Numbered from the stretch's first letter, positions 7,676-17,020 are shown. The stretch is 64,000 nucleotides of DNA from Candidatus Pantoea gossypiicola (GCF_008632075.1 NZ_VWVM01000002.1:379462-443461); one strand, 5' to 3'. The notes: generated by a model not told the origin, from the sequence alone. Translations and numbers: made by a program.

Positions 7676-9070
7676 ATGGTCGACCAATCTAAAGAAACCG
7701 CACGCGCGCACGACGCGCCCGACAAGCTACAGCGCAACCTGCATAATCGCCATATTCAGCTGATTGCCATAGGGGGTGCTATCGGTACCGGCCTGTTTAT
7801 GGGTTCCGGTAAAACCATTAGTCTGGCTGGTCCCTCGATCATTTTCGTCTATATGATCATCGGCTTCATGCTGTTCTTCGTGATGCGCGCAATGGGAGAG
7901 CTGCTGCTTTCCAACCTTGAATACAAGTCTTTCAGTGATTTTGCCGCGGATCTGCTTGGACCGTGGGCGGGCTATTTTACCGGCTGGACTTACTGGTTCT
8001 GCTGGGTAGTCACCGGTATCGCCGACGTCGTGGCCATCAGCGCCTATTTCCAGCTCTGGTTCCCGGGCTTTTCAGTCTGGATGAGCGCCCTGCTCTGTGT
8101 GGTGGTTTTTCTGGCGCTGAACATCGCCACGGTTAAGCTGTTTGGTGAGTTGGAGTTCTGGTTCGCGATAATCAAAATCGTCGCCATTGTCGCGCTGATC
8201 GTCACAGGGATTGTGCTGGTATCGATTCACTACCCTTCACCCGGTGGCGGCACCGCGGCGCTGAGCAACATCTGGGATCACGGCGGGATGTTCCCGAAAG
8301 GACTCAGCGGCTTCTTTGCAGGATTCCAGATTGCGGTGTTTGCCTTTGTCGGCATTGAACTGGTCGGAACGGCAGCCGCTGAAACCCACGATCCACATAG
8401 AGTCTTACCGCGCGCGATTAACGCGATTCCACTGCGGGTCATCATGTTTTATGTGCTGGCGCTGATGGTGATCATGGCGGTGACGCCGTGGACCCAGGTG
8501 ATGGCCGACCGCAGTCCGTTTGTCGAGATGTTCGTACTGATTGGCCTGCCTGCTGCGGCGAGTATCGTTAACTTTGTCGTGCTGACCTCTGCCGCCTCTT
8601 CAGCCAACAGCGGCATCTTCTCCACCAGCCGTATGCTCTATGGCCTGTCGCAGCAAGGCGTCGCGAGCCGCGCGTTTGGCCGTCTCTCTGCCCGTGCGGT
8701 CCCGACTACCGGCCTGTTCTTCTCCTGCCTGTGTCTGCTGCTCGGTGTGGCGTTGATCTACCTGATCCCGGATGTGATGAAGGTCTTTACGCTGGTGACC
8801 ACCGTTTCAGCCATTCTGTTTATGTTCGTCTGGACCATCATTCTGTGCAGCTATCTGGCTTACCGTAAAAAGCATCCTGAGCGCCATGCCAGATCGGCCT
8901 TTAAGATGCCACTGGGCAAATTTATGTGCTGGGTCTGCATGGCCTTCTTTGCATTTGTGCTGGTGCTGCTGACGCTGCAGGAAGATACGCGCCAGGCGCT
9001 GATGGTCACGCCTCTCTGGTTTGTGCTGCTGGGTGTGGGCTGGACGTTGCGTCATCGCCGCAGCCGTTAA
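7676..9070 (+). CDS. cycA: D-serine/D-alanine/glycine:proton symporter
   Basis: CycA imports glycine, D-alanine, D-serine and the antibiotic D-cycloserine with protons across the inner membrane. The 464-residue protein has about twelve hydrophobic spans of the APC amino-acid permease family. The first span has the signature IAIGGAIGTGLFMGSG, and long stretches such as GLSGFFAGFQIAVFAFVGIE and the SSANSG motif match E. coli CycA as I recall it. The start follows an AGGAAAG site. A strong terminator follows the gene. The leader carries a candidate GcvB target. Confidence 0.95.
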   Translation: MVDQSKETARAHDAPDKLQRNLHNRHIQLIAIGGAIGTGLFMGSGKTISLAGPSIIFVYMIIGFMLFFVMRAMGELLLSNLEYKSFSDFAADLLGPWAGYFTGWTYWFCWVVTGIADVVAISAYFQLWFPGFSVWMSALLCVVVFLALNIATVKLFGELEFWFAIIKIVAIVALIVTGIVLVSIHYPSPGGGTAALSNIWDHGGMFPKGLSGFFAGFQIAVFAFVGIELVGTAAAETHDPHRVLPRAINAIPLRVIMFYVLALMVIMAVTPWTQVMADRSPFVEMFVLIGLPAAASIVNFVVLTSAASSANSGIFSTSRMLYGLSQQGVASRAFGRLSARAVPTTGLFFSCLCLLLGVALIYLIPDVMKVFTLVTTVSAILFMFVWTIILCSYLAYRKKHPERHARSAFKMPLGKFMCWVCMAFFAFVLVLLTLQEDTRQALMVTPLWFVLLGVGWTLRHRRSR

Positions 9071-9089
9071 TCGCTGACGGCATGTTAAA

Positions 9090-9117
9090 AGCCCGGTCCC
9101 CTGACCGGGCTTTTTTT
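9090..9117 (+). terminator. cycA rho-independent terminator
   Basis: AGCCCGGTC and GACCGGGCT form a 9-bp stem with a 4-base loop, followed by seven T residues. The T-run overlaps the stop codon of the convergent gene that ends at 9116. Confidence 0.9.
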
Positions 9118-10090
9118 ACAGGCGTTCACCCAGCGCAGAGAAAATGGCGGACAACGTGGGGCGTTCATAAGGTAAGCGCTGCGGCCGGGGATCGGGCTGC
9201 TGCGGCGTGCCCAGGCCAAAGGTGAAAGTAGAGTTATCGCCTTCGCCCATGCGCAGGTCGGCTATCGTGGTCTGCCCATCCTGCTCACGCAAAGCGTAGA
9301 AGCCGTGGCTGAACCAGGCGACACGTTCTGCATACCCGCTGCCCCGGAAGGCGTCGAACAGTTCAGGGTGACGTGGATACCACGTGACCTGCAGCGGACG
9401 CGAGGGCGACAACAGTGACCAGTAAGCTTCGCCATAGCGATCCGCCGTCATAATTACGCTGCGCCAGACCAGCGTATTAAAGGCCGTAGGTGTCACCAGG
9501 ACTTTATTGGCCGCAATGCCCTGCGCCGTCAGCGAATCACGAATCTGCCAGCCTGCCATGCCCTGAATGACCACACTCCAGACCAGATAAAGCGTACTCA
9601 GCGCCAGCCCGATCCGGTTCCCGCGCATGCCTCTGTCACCACGACGCCACAGCGCGACACCCAGCCCTATCAGCAACGGCAGCGTATAGAAGGGATCGAC
9701 GATGTAGATACTGCCAATGGCATAAGGATAATCGGTGATCGGCAGGCCAAGCTGGGTCCCATACACCGTCATTAAATCAAGCAGCGGATGAGTAATCAGC
9801 GCCAGCCAGACCGCGGGCCACCACACCGCCCACTTCACCCGCTGACGAAAAAGTCCTGCAATCCCCCATGCCATCAGAGGGGAGATCAGCGTAAGCCAGA
9901 GCAGCGCATGTGTTTCCGTACGATGCAGGGTCATGTTGCGTATCGCATCGCCATGGTCAATAAACACATCCAGATCGGGTAAGGTGCCGCAGACGCCACC
10001 CACCAGCGCAGCCTGCCAGATCGGCACCCGACGTCCCATCACCGCCACACTGACCGAAGCACCCAACACTAACTGCGAAACAGAATCCAT
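9116..10090 (-). CDS. YdjM/YbcI-type membrane-bound metal-dependent hydrolase family (DUF457)
   Basis: The 324-residue protein has several hydrophobic spans in its first 190 residues and the family's polar motifs: GTLPDLDVFIDHGD, HRTETHALL, and THPLLDLMTVYGTQ. The repeated His/Asp pattern is read as a metal site. The C-terminal 120 residues are soluble and proline-rich at the end. Catalytic activity is assigned by family only; the substrate is unknown. It runs convergently into cycA and downstream of rutR, 38 bp away and on the same strand, so it may share rutR transcripts. I saw no LexA-type box in front of it. Confidence 0.8.
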   Translation of the reverse strand: MDSVSQLVLGASVSVAVMGRRVPIWQAALVGGVCGTLPDLDVFIDHGDAIRNMTLHRTETHALLWLTLISPLMAWGIAGLFRQRVKWAVWWPAVWLALITHPLLDLMTVYGTQLGLPITDYPYAIGSIYIVDPFYTLPLLIGLGVALWRRGDRGMRGNRIGLALSTLYLVWSVVIQGMAGWQIRDSLTAQGIAANKVLVTPTAFNTLVWRSVIMTADRYGEAYWSLLSPSRPLQVTWYPRHPELFDAFRGSGYAERVAWFSHGFYALREQDGQTTIADLRMGEGDNSTFTFGLGTPQQPDPRPQRLPYERPTLSAIFSALGERL

Positions 10091-10128
10091 TGATTCACTC
10101 CGTCACCGAATTGTGAATGTGTCCTGAA

Positions 10129-10764
10129 TTAGCGTACGCGAATTCCTTCAATGATCATGCGCTGGACGTTTTCGACGGTCTGATCGAAAAACGCCGGATC
10201 GCTGAGCGTCTGACCAGTCACGGCCTCAACCTGGGTGGCAAAGTCGGCGTAATGTTGCGTGGTGGCCCACAGCATAAAGATCAGGTGCTGTGGCTGTACG
10301 CCCGCCAGCCGTCCTTCATCAATCCAGCGTTCAATAATAGCCGCTTTGTCATCCACCAGTTGTTTGAGATCGCCCGCCAGTTCTCCTTTCAGTAAGGGTG
10401 CGCCCTGCAGCATCTCCAGGCAGAACAGCCGGGAAGCCTGCGGATGATCGCGCGATACTTCCAGCTTTAGCCGGATATAACGCCGTATGGCCACCAGCGG
10501 ATCCTGATCGTGCGCCAGCGCGCGCAAGGGTGCCAGCCAGACATCCAGAATCTGTTTAAGCACCGCCACATAGAGCACTTCTTTTGAGGGAAAATAGTAG
10601 AGCAGATTAGTTTTAGAGACATCGGCCCGTTCGGCCACTTTATCGAGGCTGGTACCGTGAATGCCAAACTGTGAGAAGAAGGTTAACGCCGCTTCCAGTA
10701 TGGCAGCCCGCTTCGCTGCCACCGCACGCGAACGACGCGTTGGCTTTTTTTCATCGCTATTCAC
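10129..10764 (-). CDS. rutR: RutR, TetR-family pyrimidine-responsive regulator
   Basis: RutR represses the rut operon and is released by uracil or thymine. The 211-residue protein has a TetR helix-turn-helix at about residues 18-65 (AAILEAALTFFSQFGIHGT, SKTNLLYYFPSKEVLY) and a ligand-binding domain ending in QTVENVQRMIIEGIRVR, very like E. coli RutR. Translation likely begins at GTG, with GAGG 7 bases before it. It is divergent from rutA. A RutR-box-like sequence lies between them at 10878. Confidence 0.93.
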   Translation of the reverse strand: MNSDEKKPTRRSRAVAAKRAAILEAALTFFSQFGIHGTSLDKVAERADVSKTNLLYYFPSKEVLYVAVLKQILDVWLAPLRALAHDQDPLVAIRRYIRLKLEVSRDHPQASRLFCLEMLQGAPLLKGELAGDLKQLVDDKAAIIERWIDEGRLAGVQPQHLIFMLWATTQHYADFATQVEAVTGQTLSDPAFFDQTVENVQRMIIEGIRVR

Positions 10765-10853
10765 ACGTTTACCTCATCCTTCTGGTGTCAGCGCATCATA
10801 GCAAAGGGATGAGTCGCTGCCCAATCCGCGCCCTGCACCTTTTTTGCTCAGCC

Positions 10854-10870
10854 TGCATGCAAAACGTGCA
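10854..10870 (+). promoter_or_regulatory. NtrC-like binding site
   Basis: The dyad GCATG-N5-CGTGC, flanked by T and A, matches the NtrC pattern GCACC-N5-GGTGC at most half-site positions. It lies about 100 bp upstream of the -24/-12 element, the usual distance for an enhancer. NtrC control of rut is known in E. coli. Confidence 0.55.
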
Positions 10871-10877
10871 GTGAATT

Positions 10878-10893
10878 TTGACCAGATGGTCCG
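10878..10893 (+). promoter_or_regulatory. RutR operator
   Basis: TTGACCA-GA-TGGTCCG matches the RutR consensus TTGACCA-NN-TGGTCAA at 14 of 16 positions. A second dyad, TGGTCC-N5-GGACCA (10887-10903), overlaps its right arm. Confidence 0.75.
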
Positions 10894-10966
10894 AAATGGA
10901 CCAGTTACTCTACTTACCTCTTTCGGGTTAATTTTAACTATTTGTTATTTATAAGAATAAAAAATG

Positions 10967-10982
10967 TGGCACACCATTTGCA
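10967..10982 (+). promoter_or_regulatory. Sigma-54 promoter of the rut operon
   Basis: TGGCAC-N5-TTGCA matches the -24/-12 consensus, with GG and GC at the canonical spacing. Transcription should start near 10993. It implies nitrogen-limitation control through RpoN and NtrC. Confidence 0.88.
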
Positions 10983-11070
10983 CAATTGTGACTGAGCGCA
11001 GCTTATACGGATGTAGCAGGATGCAGTGCAGCGCGTGAAACACCTTTCCCCCATCGCAACGAGGTTTCAC

Positions 11071-12162
11071 ATGAAGATAGGCGTCTTTATTCCGATTGGT
11101 AACAATGGCTGGCTGATTTCGTCCAACGCGCCGCAGTACATGCCGACCTTTGAACTGAACAAAGCCATCGTGCTGAAAGCAGAGCATTACCACTTCGACT
11201 TTGCGCTCTCGATGATCAAACTGCGCGGCTTCGGCGGAAAAACAGAGTTCTGGGATCATAACCTGGAGTCATTCACCCTGATGGCAGGCCTGGCGGCCGT
11301 CACCTCACGCATCGAAATCTACGCCACCGCTGCCACCCTGACGCTGCCTCCAGCGATCGTGGCGCGCATGGCATCCACGATTGATTCCATTTCAGGCGGT
11401 CGTTTCGGCGTTAATCTGGTGACCGGCTGGCAGAAACCTGAATATGAGCAGATGGGGATGTGGCCGGGCGATGAGTACTTCGGCAGCCGTTATTCTTATC
11501 TGACCGAGTACGTTACCGTGCTGCGCGACCTGTGGGGCACCGGAAAATCGGACTTCAAAGGTGAGTTCTTCACGATGAATGACTGCCGCGTCAGTCCACA
11601 GCCGCAGCGTCCGATGAAGGTGATCTGCGCCGGACAGAGCGATGCCGGTATGGCCTTCTCCGCTCAGCACGCCGATTACAACTTCTGCTTCGGCAAAGGG
11701 GTTAACACGCCTGCTGCGTTCAGTTCGACTTCGATTCGCATGAAGCAGGCCGCAGAAAAAGCGGGCCGCAATGTCGGCTCTTACGTGCTGTTTATGATTA
11801 TTGCCGCCGAAACAGATGAAGAAGCGCGGGCTAAGTGGGAACACTACAAAGCTGGTGCAGACGAAGAGGCGCTCTCGTGGCTCACTACCCAGAGTCAACA
11901 GGATACCAAATCAGGCAGCGACACCAATGTGCGCCAGATGGCAGACCCGACCTCGGCCGTCAACATCAATATGGGTACCCTGGTGGGGTCATACGCCAGC
12001 GTCGCGCGGATGCTGGATGAAGTGGCGCAGGTTGAAGGCACTCACGGTGTGCTGCTGACCTTTGATGATTTCCTGCAAGGTATTGAGAACTTCGGACAAC
12101 ACATCCAGCCGCTGATGAGCTGTCGCAGCGCCCTGCTGGACGCACAGAAGGAGGTGGCATGA
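11071..12162 (+). CDS. rutA: Pyrimidine oxygenase RutA
   Basis: RutA is the flavin-dependent oxygenase that opens the uracil ring between N3 and C4, giving ureidoacrylate peracid; it uses reduced FMN supplied by RutF. The 363-residue protein is of the luciferase-like monooxygenase fold, with [10 protein letters not shown], the SRYSYLTEY block and [14 protein letters not shown]. The start at 11071 follows GAGG by 6 bases and gives the E. coli length; the ORF extends 15 codons further upstream without support. Its last bases overlap the first ATG of rutB. Confidence 0.96.
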   Translation: MKIGVFIPIGNNGWLISSNAPQYMPTFELNKAIVLKAEHYHFDFALSMIKLRGFGGKTEFWDHNLESFTLMAGLAAVTSRIEIYATAATLTLPPAIVARMASTIDSISGGRFGVNLVTGWQKPEYEQMGMWPGDEYFGSRYSYLTEYVTVLRDLWGTGKSDFKGEFFTMNDCRVSPQPQRPMKVICAGQSDAGMAFSAQHADYNFCFGKGVNTPAAFSSTSIRMKQAAEKAGRNVGSYVLFMIIAAETDEEARAKWEHYKAGADEEALSWLTTQSQQDTKSGSDTNVRQMADPTSAVNINMGTLVGSYASVARMLDEVAQVEGTHGVLLTFDDFLQGIENFGQHIQPLMSCRSALLDAQKEVA

Positions 12163-12875
12163 TGAATACTGTTTACTGCGCCCACACGCCGGATGTTCCG
12201 CAGGTTGAACTGCCTGCTCGTCCGGAGCCGATCGCTTTTCCGCCAGGCCAGACGGCGCTGATTGTCGTGGATATGCAGAACGCCTATGCCACTGAAGGGG
12301 GCTACCTCGACCTGGCGGGCTTTGATGTTTCCGCAACGAAACCAGTGATTGCGAAGATCCACCAGGCGGTGACGGCGGCGCGTGCGGCCGGCGTGCAGAT
12401 CATCTGGTTCCAGAACGGCTGGGACAGTGACTACGTTGAAGCCGGAGATGCCGGTTCCCCCAACTTTCACAAATCGAATGCGCTGAAAACCATGCGTAAA
12501 CGGCCCGAACTGCAGGGCTCGCTGCTGTCAAAAGGCGGCTGGGATTATGCGCTGGTCGATGAGCTGGTGCCACAAGCCGGTGACATCGTGCTGCCAAAAT
12601 CGCGTTACAGCGGCTTCTATAACACGCCGCTCGACAGCATGCTGCGCAGTCGCGGGATCCGTCATCTGATTTTCACCGGCATCGCCACCAATGTCTGTGT
12701 GGAATCGACGCTGCGTGACGGCTTCTTTCTGGAGTACTTCGGCGTGGTGCTGGAAGACGCCACCTATCAGGCTGGCCCGCCCTTTGCTCAGCAGGCGGCG
12801 CTGTTCAATATTGAAACCTTTTTTGGCTGGGTATCGGATGTCGATACCTTCTGCGAAAGCCTGAATGCCCGCTAA
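12159..12875 (+). CDS. rutB: Ureidoacrylate amidohydrolase RutB
   Basis: RutB hydrolyses the ureidoacrylate product to aminoacrylate, releasing carbamate. The 238-residue isochorismatase-like hydrolase shows the catalytic triad: Asp in [10 protein letters not shown], Lys in LPKSRYSGF, and the nucleophilic Cys in [10 protein letters not shown]. Two adjacent ATG codons (12159 and 12162) follow AAGGAGG; the first overlaps the rutA stop. It acts between RutA and RutC/RutD in the pathway. Confidence 0.95.
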   Translation: MMNTVYCAHTPDVPQVELPARPEPIAFPPGQTALIVVDMQNAYATEGGYLDLAGFDVSATKPVIAKIHQAVTAARAAGVQIIWFQNGWDSDYVEAGDAGSPNFHKSNALKTMRKRPELQGSLLSKGGWDYALVDELVPQAGDIVLPKSRYSGFYNTPLDSMLRSRGIRHLIFTGIATNVCVESTLRDGFFLEYFGVVLEDATYQAGPPFAQQAALFNIETFFGWVSDVDTFCESLNAR

Positions 12876-12895
12876 CCCACGAAGAGGATGTCGTT

Positions 12896-13291
12896 ATGCC
12901 GAAAAGTAGTATTGTGCCGCCAGGCACCACGGCCCCCATCGCCCCGTTTGTCCCCGGCACGCTGGCGGATGGCGTGGTCTATGTCTCGGGTACGCTGCCG
13001 TTTGATGGTGATAACAACGTGGTCCATGTGGGTGATGCCGCCGCGCAGACCCGTCATGTGCTGGAAACCATTAAAAAGGTGATTGAGACCGCCGGTGGCA
13101 ACATGGCCGATGTGACGTTTAACTCGATCTTTATCACCGACTGGTCGAATTACGCCGCGGTTAATCAGGTTTATGCCGAATATTTCCCCGGTGAAAAGCC
13201 TGCCCGTTTCTGCATTCAGTGCGGGCTGGTCAAGCCTGACGCGCTGATTGAGATCGCCAGCGTGGCGCACATCGGCAAGCCGGAGGTCTGA
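12896..13291 (+). CDS. rutC: RutC, RidA-family aminoacrylate deaminase
   Basis: RutC belongs to the YjgF/YER057c/UK114 (RidA) family and is thought to help convert 3-aminoacrylate in uracil breakdown. The 131-residue sequence contains the family's [23 protein letters not shown], and C-terminal [16 protein letters not shown] blocks, with the Arg before FCIQCG in PARFCIQ. It is three residues longer than the E. coli form I recall. GAGGA precedes the ATG. The stop codon overlaps the rutD start. Confidence 0.95.
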   Translation: MPKSSIVPPGTTAPIAPFVPGTLADGVVYVSGTLPFDGDNNVVHVGDAAAQTRHVLETIKKVIETAGGNMADVTFNSIFITDWSNYAAVNQVYAEYFPGEKPARFCIQCGLVKPDALIEIASVAHIGKPEV

Positions 13292-14100
13292 TGCAGCTGG
13301 ATATTCTGGGTCTGCAGAATCCCGAGGCACCGACGCTGGTGCTCTCTTCCGGTCTGGGTGGCGTGGCGGGTTTCTGGCAGCCGCAGCTGGCGGCGCTGAC
13401 AGCACGCTATCGGGTCGTGCTCTATGACCAGCGCGGCACCGGTCGCAGCACGGACAGCTTACCGGAAGGCTACAGCATGGCGATGATGGCGGCGGAGCTG
13501 GCCGACGCGCTGGCGCAACACGGCATTCTGCGCTTCAGCCTGATCGGTCACGCGCTGGGCGGTCTGGCAGGAATGCAGCTGGCGCTGGATTATCCGGATC
13601 GGATCGAACGGATCGTCGTGATCAATGGCTGGCTGACACTGCATCCGCATACCCGCCGCTGCTTCCAGGTGCGGCAGGATCTGCTGCTCAATGTCGGCGT
13701 CGAAGCTTTCGTCCGCGCTCAGCCGTTGTTTCTCTATCCTGCTGAATGGATGGCCGGGAATCAGACGCGTCTGGATCAGGAAGATAGCCATCACGTCACG
13801 CATTTTCAGGGGATGGAAAATCTGATGCGACGGCTGCATGCCCTGATGAGCGCCGACTTCAGCGCACGGGCTGCCGCCATTCCGCAACCGGTGCTGGTGA
13901 TTGCCAGCCAGGACGATCTGCTGGTGCCGTGGAGCTGTTCAACCGAGCTGGCCGCGGCGCTGCCGAACGCGACTGAACAGATGATGACCTGGGGCGGCCA
14001 CGCCATGAGCGTTACCGACCCCGAAAAATTCAATGCCCTGCTGCTGCAGTGGCTGGATCAGACTGATGACGTGCAGCCGTTGCAGCGCGTCGCCGGATAG
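13291..14100 (+). CDS. rutD: RutD, alpha/beta-hydrolase-fold protein of the rut pathway
   Basis: RutD is assigned to the conversion of aminoacrylate to malonic semialdehyde. The 269-residue alpha/beta hydrolase has an oxyanion-region SGLGG, DQRGTGRS, and a late His in GGHAM. At the nucleophile elbow the sequence is GHALGG, with Ala where a Ser is usual. I recall the same in E. coli RutD, so it is a family trait, not decay. It is joined to rutC by a TGATG overlap. Confidence 0.93.
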   Translation: MQLDILGLQNPEAPTLVLSSGLGGVAGFWQPQLAALTARYRVVLYDQRGTGRSTDSLPEGYSMAMMAAELADALAQHGILRFSLIGHALGGLAGMQLALDYPDRIERIVVINGWLTLHPHTRRCFQVRQDLLLNVGVEAFVRAQPLFLYPAEWMAGNQTRLDQEDSHHVTHFQGMENLMRRLHALMSADFSARAAAIPQPVLVIASQDDLLVPWSCSTELAAALPNATEQMMTWGGHAMSVTDPEKFNALLLQWLDQTDDVQPLQRVAG

Positions 14101-14118
14101 CCCTTAACGGAGAAGACT

Positions 14119-14631
14119 ATGAGCCTGGATACCCTTACCCCCGCCGTTGAGAAAATGGCGTTTCGTCATGCGATGTCTCGACTGGGCGCTGCGGTCAACA
14201 TCATCACGACGGAAGGCCCGGCCGGACGCGCAGGCTTTACCGCTTCAGCGGTATGCAGCGTCACCGATTCGCCGCCCACGCTGCTGGTCTGCCTGAACCG
14301 CTCAGCCTCGGTCTATCCGGTGTTCCGCGAAAACATGCAGCTCTGCGTTAATACGCTGGCGGCGGGACACGAAGCGCTCTCCACTCTGTTTGGCGGGAAA
14401 ACACCGATGACCGAGCGTTTTAGTGCCGCTGAGTGGTCGACGGCCGTGACCGGTTCGCCAGTACTGAGCGGCGCAGTTGCCTCCTTTGACTGCCGCATTA
14501 CGCAGATTGTCAGCGTCGGTACGCATGACACGCTGTTCTGCGAAGTCGTGGGCATAGTGCGTAATGATGATACCCACGGCCTTATGTGGTTTGACCGGGG
14601 CTACCATCCCCTGATGCGGCAGGAAGCCTGA
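14119..14631 (+). CDS. rutF: RutF, NADH-dependent FMN reductase
   Basis: RutF supplies reduced FMN to RutA. The 170-residue protein is a flavin reductase-like (split-barrel) protein, with [34 protein letters not shown] and the C-terminal WFDRGYHPL. The start follows GGAG. It begins 18 bp after rutD; in E. coli rutE lies between rutD and rutF, and here there is no room for it. Confidence 0.94.
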   Translation: MSLDTLTPAVEKMAFRHAMSRLGAAVNIITTEGPAGRAGFTASAVCSVTDSPPTLLVCLNRSASVYPVFRENMQLCVNTLAAGHEALSTLFGGKTPMTERFSAAEWSTAVTGSPVLSGAVASFDCRITQIVSVGTHDTLFCEVVGIVRNDDTHGLMWFDRGYHPLMRQEA

Positions 14632-14680
14632 TAACTCTTCCCTGAAACTTACCGGCATTCATCACGCTCTGGAGTAGACG

Positions 14681-16009
14681 ATGGCACGATCATGGTTTCC
14701 GCAATGGCAAAAGAAGTCGGCACTGACTGAAAACGGCATTATCGCCCCGGATGAAACACTGCCGCTGGGGCAGACGCTGGTGCTGGGTTTGCAGCACGCG
14801 GTGGCGATGTTTGGCGCAACGGTGCTGATGCCGCTGCTGATGGGGCTGGATCCCAATCTGGCGATTCTGGTCTCGGGTATTGGCACCCTGCTGTTCTTCT
14901 TTATAACCGGTGGTCGCGTGCCCAGCTATCTCGGGTCGAGCGCCGCCTTTGTTGGTGTAGTGATTGCGGTGACCGGCTTCAGCGGTCAGGGACTGAATCA
15001 AAACCTCAGCGTGGCGCTGGGCGGCGTTATCGCCTGCGGCATACTCTACACGCTGATTGGGCTGGTGGTCATGAAGTCCGGCACGCGCTGGATCGAAAAC
15101 CTGATGCCGCCGGTAGTGACCGGCGCGGTGGTGATGGCGATCGGGCTGAATCTGGCTCCCATCGCGGTTCATAGCGTCTCCGCCTCTTCATTCGACAGCT
15201 GGGTCGCGGTGATGACCGTGCTCTGTATCGGTCTTGTGGCGGTGTTTACCCGCGGGATGGTACAGCGTCTGCTGATTCTGGTCGGCCTGATTCTGGCCTG
15301 GGCGATCTATGCGCTGCTGACTAACGTTCTGGGGCTGGGCAAGCCGGTCGATTTTACGCTGCTGTCACAGGCAGCCTGGTTTGGCCTGCCGCATACCACC
15401 ACACCGACCTTTGATCTGCAGGCGATGGTGCTGATCGCCCCCGTCGCCATTATCCTGGTGGCGGAAAATCTGGGACATCTGAAAGCCGTGGCGGGCATGA
15501 CTGGCCGTAACCTCGACCCTTACATGGGACGCGCCTTTGTGGGCGATGGACTGGCCACAATGCTCTCCGGCTCGATTGGCGGTAGTGGCGTAACCACCTA
15601 TGCTGAGAACATCGGGGTGATGGCCGTGACTAAGGTCTACTCCACGCTGGCGTTTGTCGCCGCAGCTGTTATCGCCATCCTCACCGGTTTCTCACCAAAG
15701 TTTGGTGCGCTGATCCACACCATTCCGGCCCCGGTGATTGGCGGCGCATCCATTGTGGTGTTTGGGCTGATTGCGGTGGCGGGCGCACGCATCTGGGTGC
15801 AGAACCACGTCGATTTAGGTCAGAACAGTAACCTGATTATGGTCGCCACCACGCTGGTGCTCGGCGCAGGGGATTTCGCGCTGAAAATCGGCTCTTTCAC
15901 GCTTGGCGGGATCGGCACTGCTACCTTTGGCGCGATTATCCTCAATGCCATTCTGCGCCGACGCAGTGCGACACAGCAGGATGAACCGCTGGCGCGACAA
16001 CAGGGTTAA
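14681..16009 (+). CDS. rutG: RutG, uracil permease of the NCS2 family
   Basis: RutG imports pyrimidines across the inner membrane for the pathway. The 442-residue protein has the NCS2 pattern: QTLVLGLQHAVAMFGATVL, SSAAFVG near the third span, ILVAENLGHLKAVAGMTGRN and the GGSGVTTYAENIGVMAVTKV stretch around the substrate site. It has the E. coli length. It closes the operon; its stop codon abuts the stop of the convergent exporter gene, with no terminator hairpin visible between them. Confidence 0.94.
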   Translation: MARSWFPQWQKKSALTENGIIAPDETLPLGQTLVLGLQHAVAMFGATVLMPLLMGLDPNLAILVSGIGTLLFFFITGGRVPSYLGSSAAFVGVVIAVTGFSGQGLNQNLSVALGGVIACGILYTLIGLVVMKSGTRWIENLMPPVVTGAVVMAIGLNLAPIAVHSVSASSFDSWVAVMTVLCIGLVAVFTRGMVQRLLILVGLILAWAIYALLTNVLGLGKPVDFTLLSQAAWFGLPHTTTPTFDLQAMVLIAPVAIILVAENLGHLKAVAGMTGRNLDPYMGRAFVGDGLATMLSGSIGGSGVTTYAENIGVMAVTKVYSTLAFVAAAVIAILTGFSPKFGALIHTIPAPVIGGASIVVFGLIAVAGARIWVQNHVDLGQNSNLIMVATTLVLGAGDFALKIGSFTLGGIGTATFGAIILNAILRRRSATQQDEPLARQQG

Positions 16010-16924
16010 CTACTCCAGCGGTGTAGCAGCAGGCTGCACCGCTTTTTTCCGTTTCAGCCGTAGTTCACTGACGATAACCCCGCAGACAATCAGCGCTCCA
16101 CCCAGCAACGCCAGCGCAGGCAGTCGCTCACCGGCAATACGCCCTACCACGCCCGCCCAGACCGGTTCCCCGGCATAAATCACCGTTGCGCGGGTTGGCG
16201 AAACGCTGCGTTGCGCCCAGTTCATGGTGACCTGAATCAGGGCGCTGGCCGCGCCCAGCCCCAGCGCGCTGAGCAGCAGTGGCGTTGAGATCGCGGGCAC
16301 CGTTTCGCCATTGGGGATCATCAGCGCAAAAGCACACAGTGACGCCACCGCCAGCTGGATTAGCGTCACGCGGCGTACATCAACCTGACCGGCATAGCGG
16401 CTGATTAAGATAATCTCGGCGGCAATCGCCAGGGTACTGAGCAGTGTCGCTATTTCACCGGCGTTCAGGCTGATACGGCCATCCTGCGGCCCCGCCACCA
16501 GCAGCAGGCCGGTAAATGCCAGCACAATCCCCAGCCACGACATTAATCCCGGCGGACGGCGTAAAAACAGCCACTGCAGTAGCGGCACCACCGGAACATA
16601 AAGCGCAGTAAGAAAGGCGGACTGACTGCTGGAAATAGTCTGCATGCCCCAGGTCTGAAGACCATAACCTCCGGCAATAGACAGGCCAATCAGTGCGCCC
16701 GCTTTCACTTCCAGCCAGGTCATGCCGGCCAGATAACGGCGAAAAAAGAGCGCCAGCAGCAGTGCGGCAGTGGCAAAACGCAGGCCGACAAAGAAGAACG
16801 GGCCGGCGTGCTGCATCGCACGATGCACCACCAGAAAGGTGCCGCCCCAGATCATGGTGATAAACAGTAATACCAGCTCCTGCCGCGTCAGGCGCAGGGT
16901 TAAACCGCGGGGTGTGTCCGACAT
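16010..16924 (-). CDS. EamA-family (DMT) transporter
   Basis: The 304-residue protein has about ten hydrophobic spans arranged as two EamA repeats (residues about 15-145 and 155-290), with the family pattern MIWGGTFLVVHRAM and, late in repeat two, YAGEPVWAGVVGRIAGERL. It should export a small metabolite across the inner membrane; the substrate cannot be told. The tail is short and basic. It meets rutG stop-to-stop. I know of no equivalent at this position in E. coli, where rutG and ymdF are neighbours. Confidence 0.85.
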   Translation of the reverse strand: MSDTPRGLTLRLTRQELVLLFITMIWGGTFLVVHRAMQHAGPFFFVGLRFATAALLLALFFRRYLAGMTWLEVKAGALIGLSIAGGYGLQTWGMQTISSSQSAFLTALYVPVVPLLQWLFLRRPPGLMSWLGIVLAFTGLLLVAGPQDGRISLNAGEIATLLSTLAIAAEIILISRYAGQVDVRRVTLIQLAVASLCAFALMIPNGETVPAISTPLLLSALGLGAASALIQVTMNWAQRSVSPTRATVIYAGEPVWAGVVGRIAGERLPALALLGGALIVCGVIVSELRLKRKKAVQPAATPLE

Positions 16925-17020
16925 AATTCACCTGATGATGTGTCCGGACGATATTGTGGGTAGAGCGAGCGGGAAAAGCAACGACGTTAACCGCCGGCCT
17001 CAACCGGCGGCAGAGTGGGA

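Larger units (their letters stand above)
10765..11070. promoter_or_regulatory. rutR-rutA divergent control region
   Basis: This 306-bp intergenic region holds, from left to right, a degenerate GCACC-N5-TGCTC element (10835-10849), an NtrC-like dyad, a RutR-like box overlapping a second dyad, and a sigma-54 promoter reading into rutA. After the expected start near 10993 a leader of about 78 bases precedes the rutA ATG. No ORF is seen. Confidence 0.7.
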
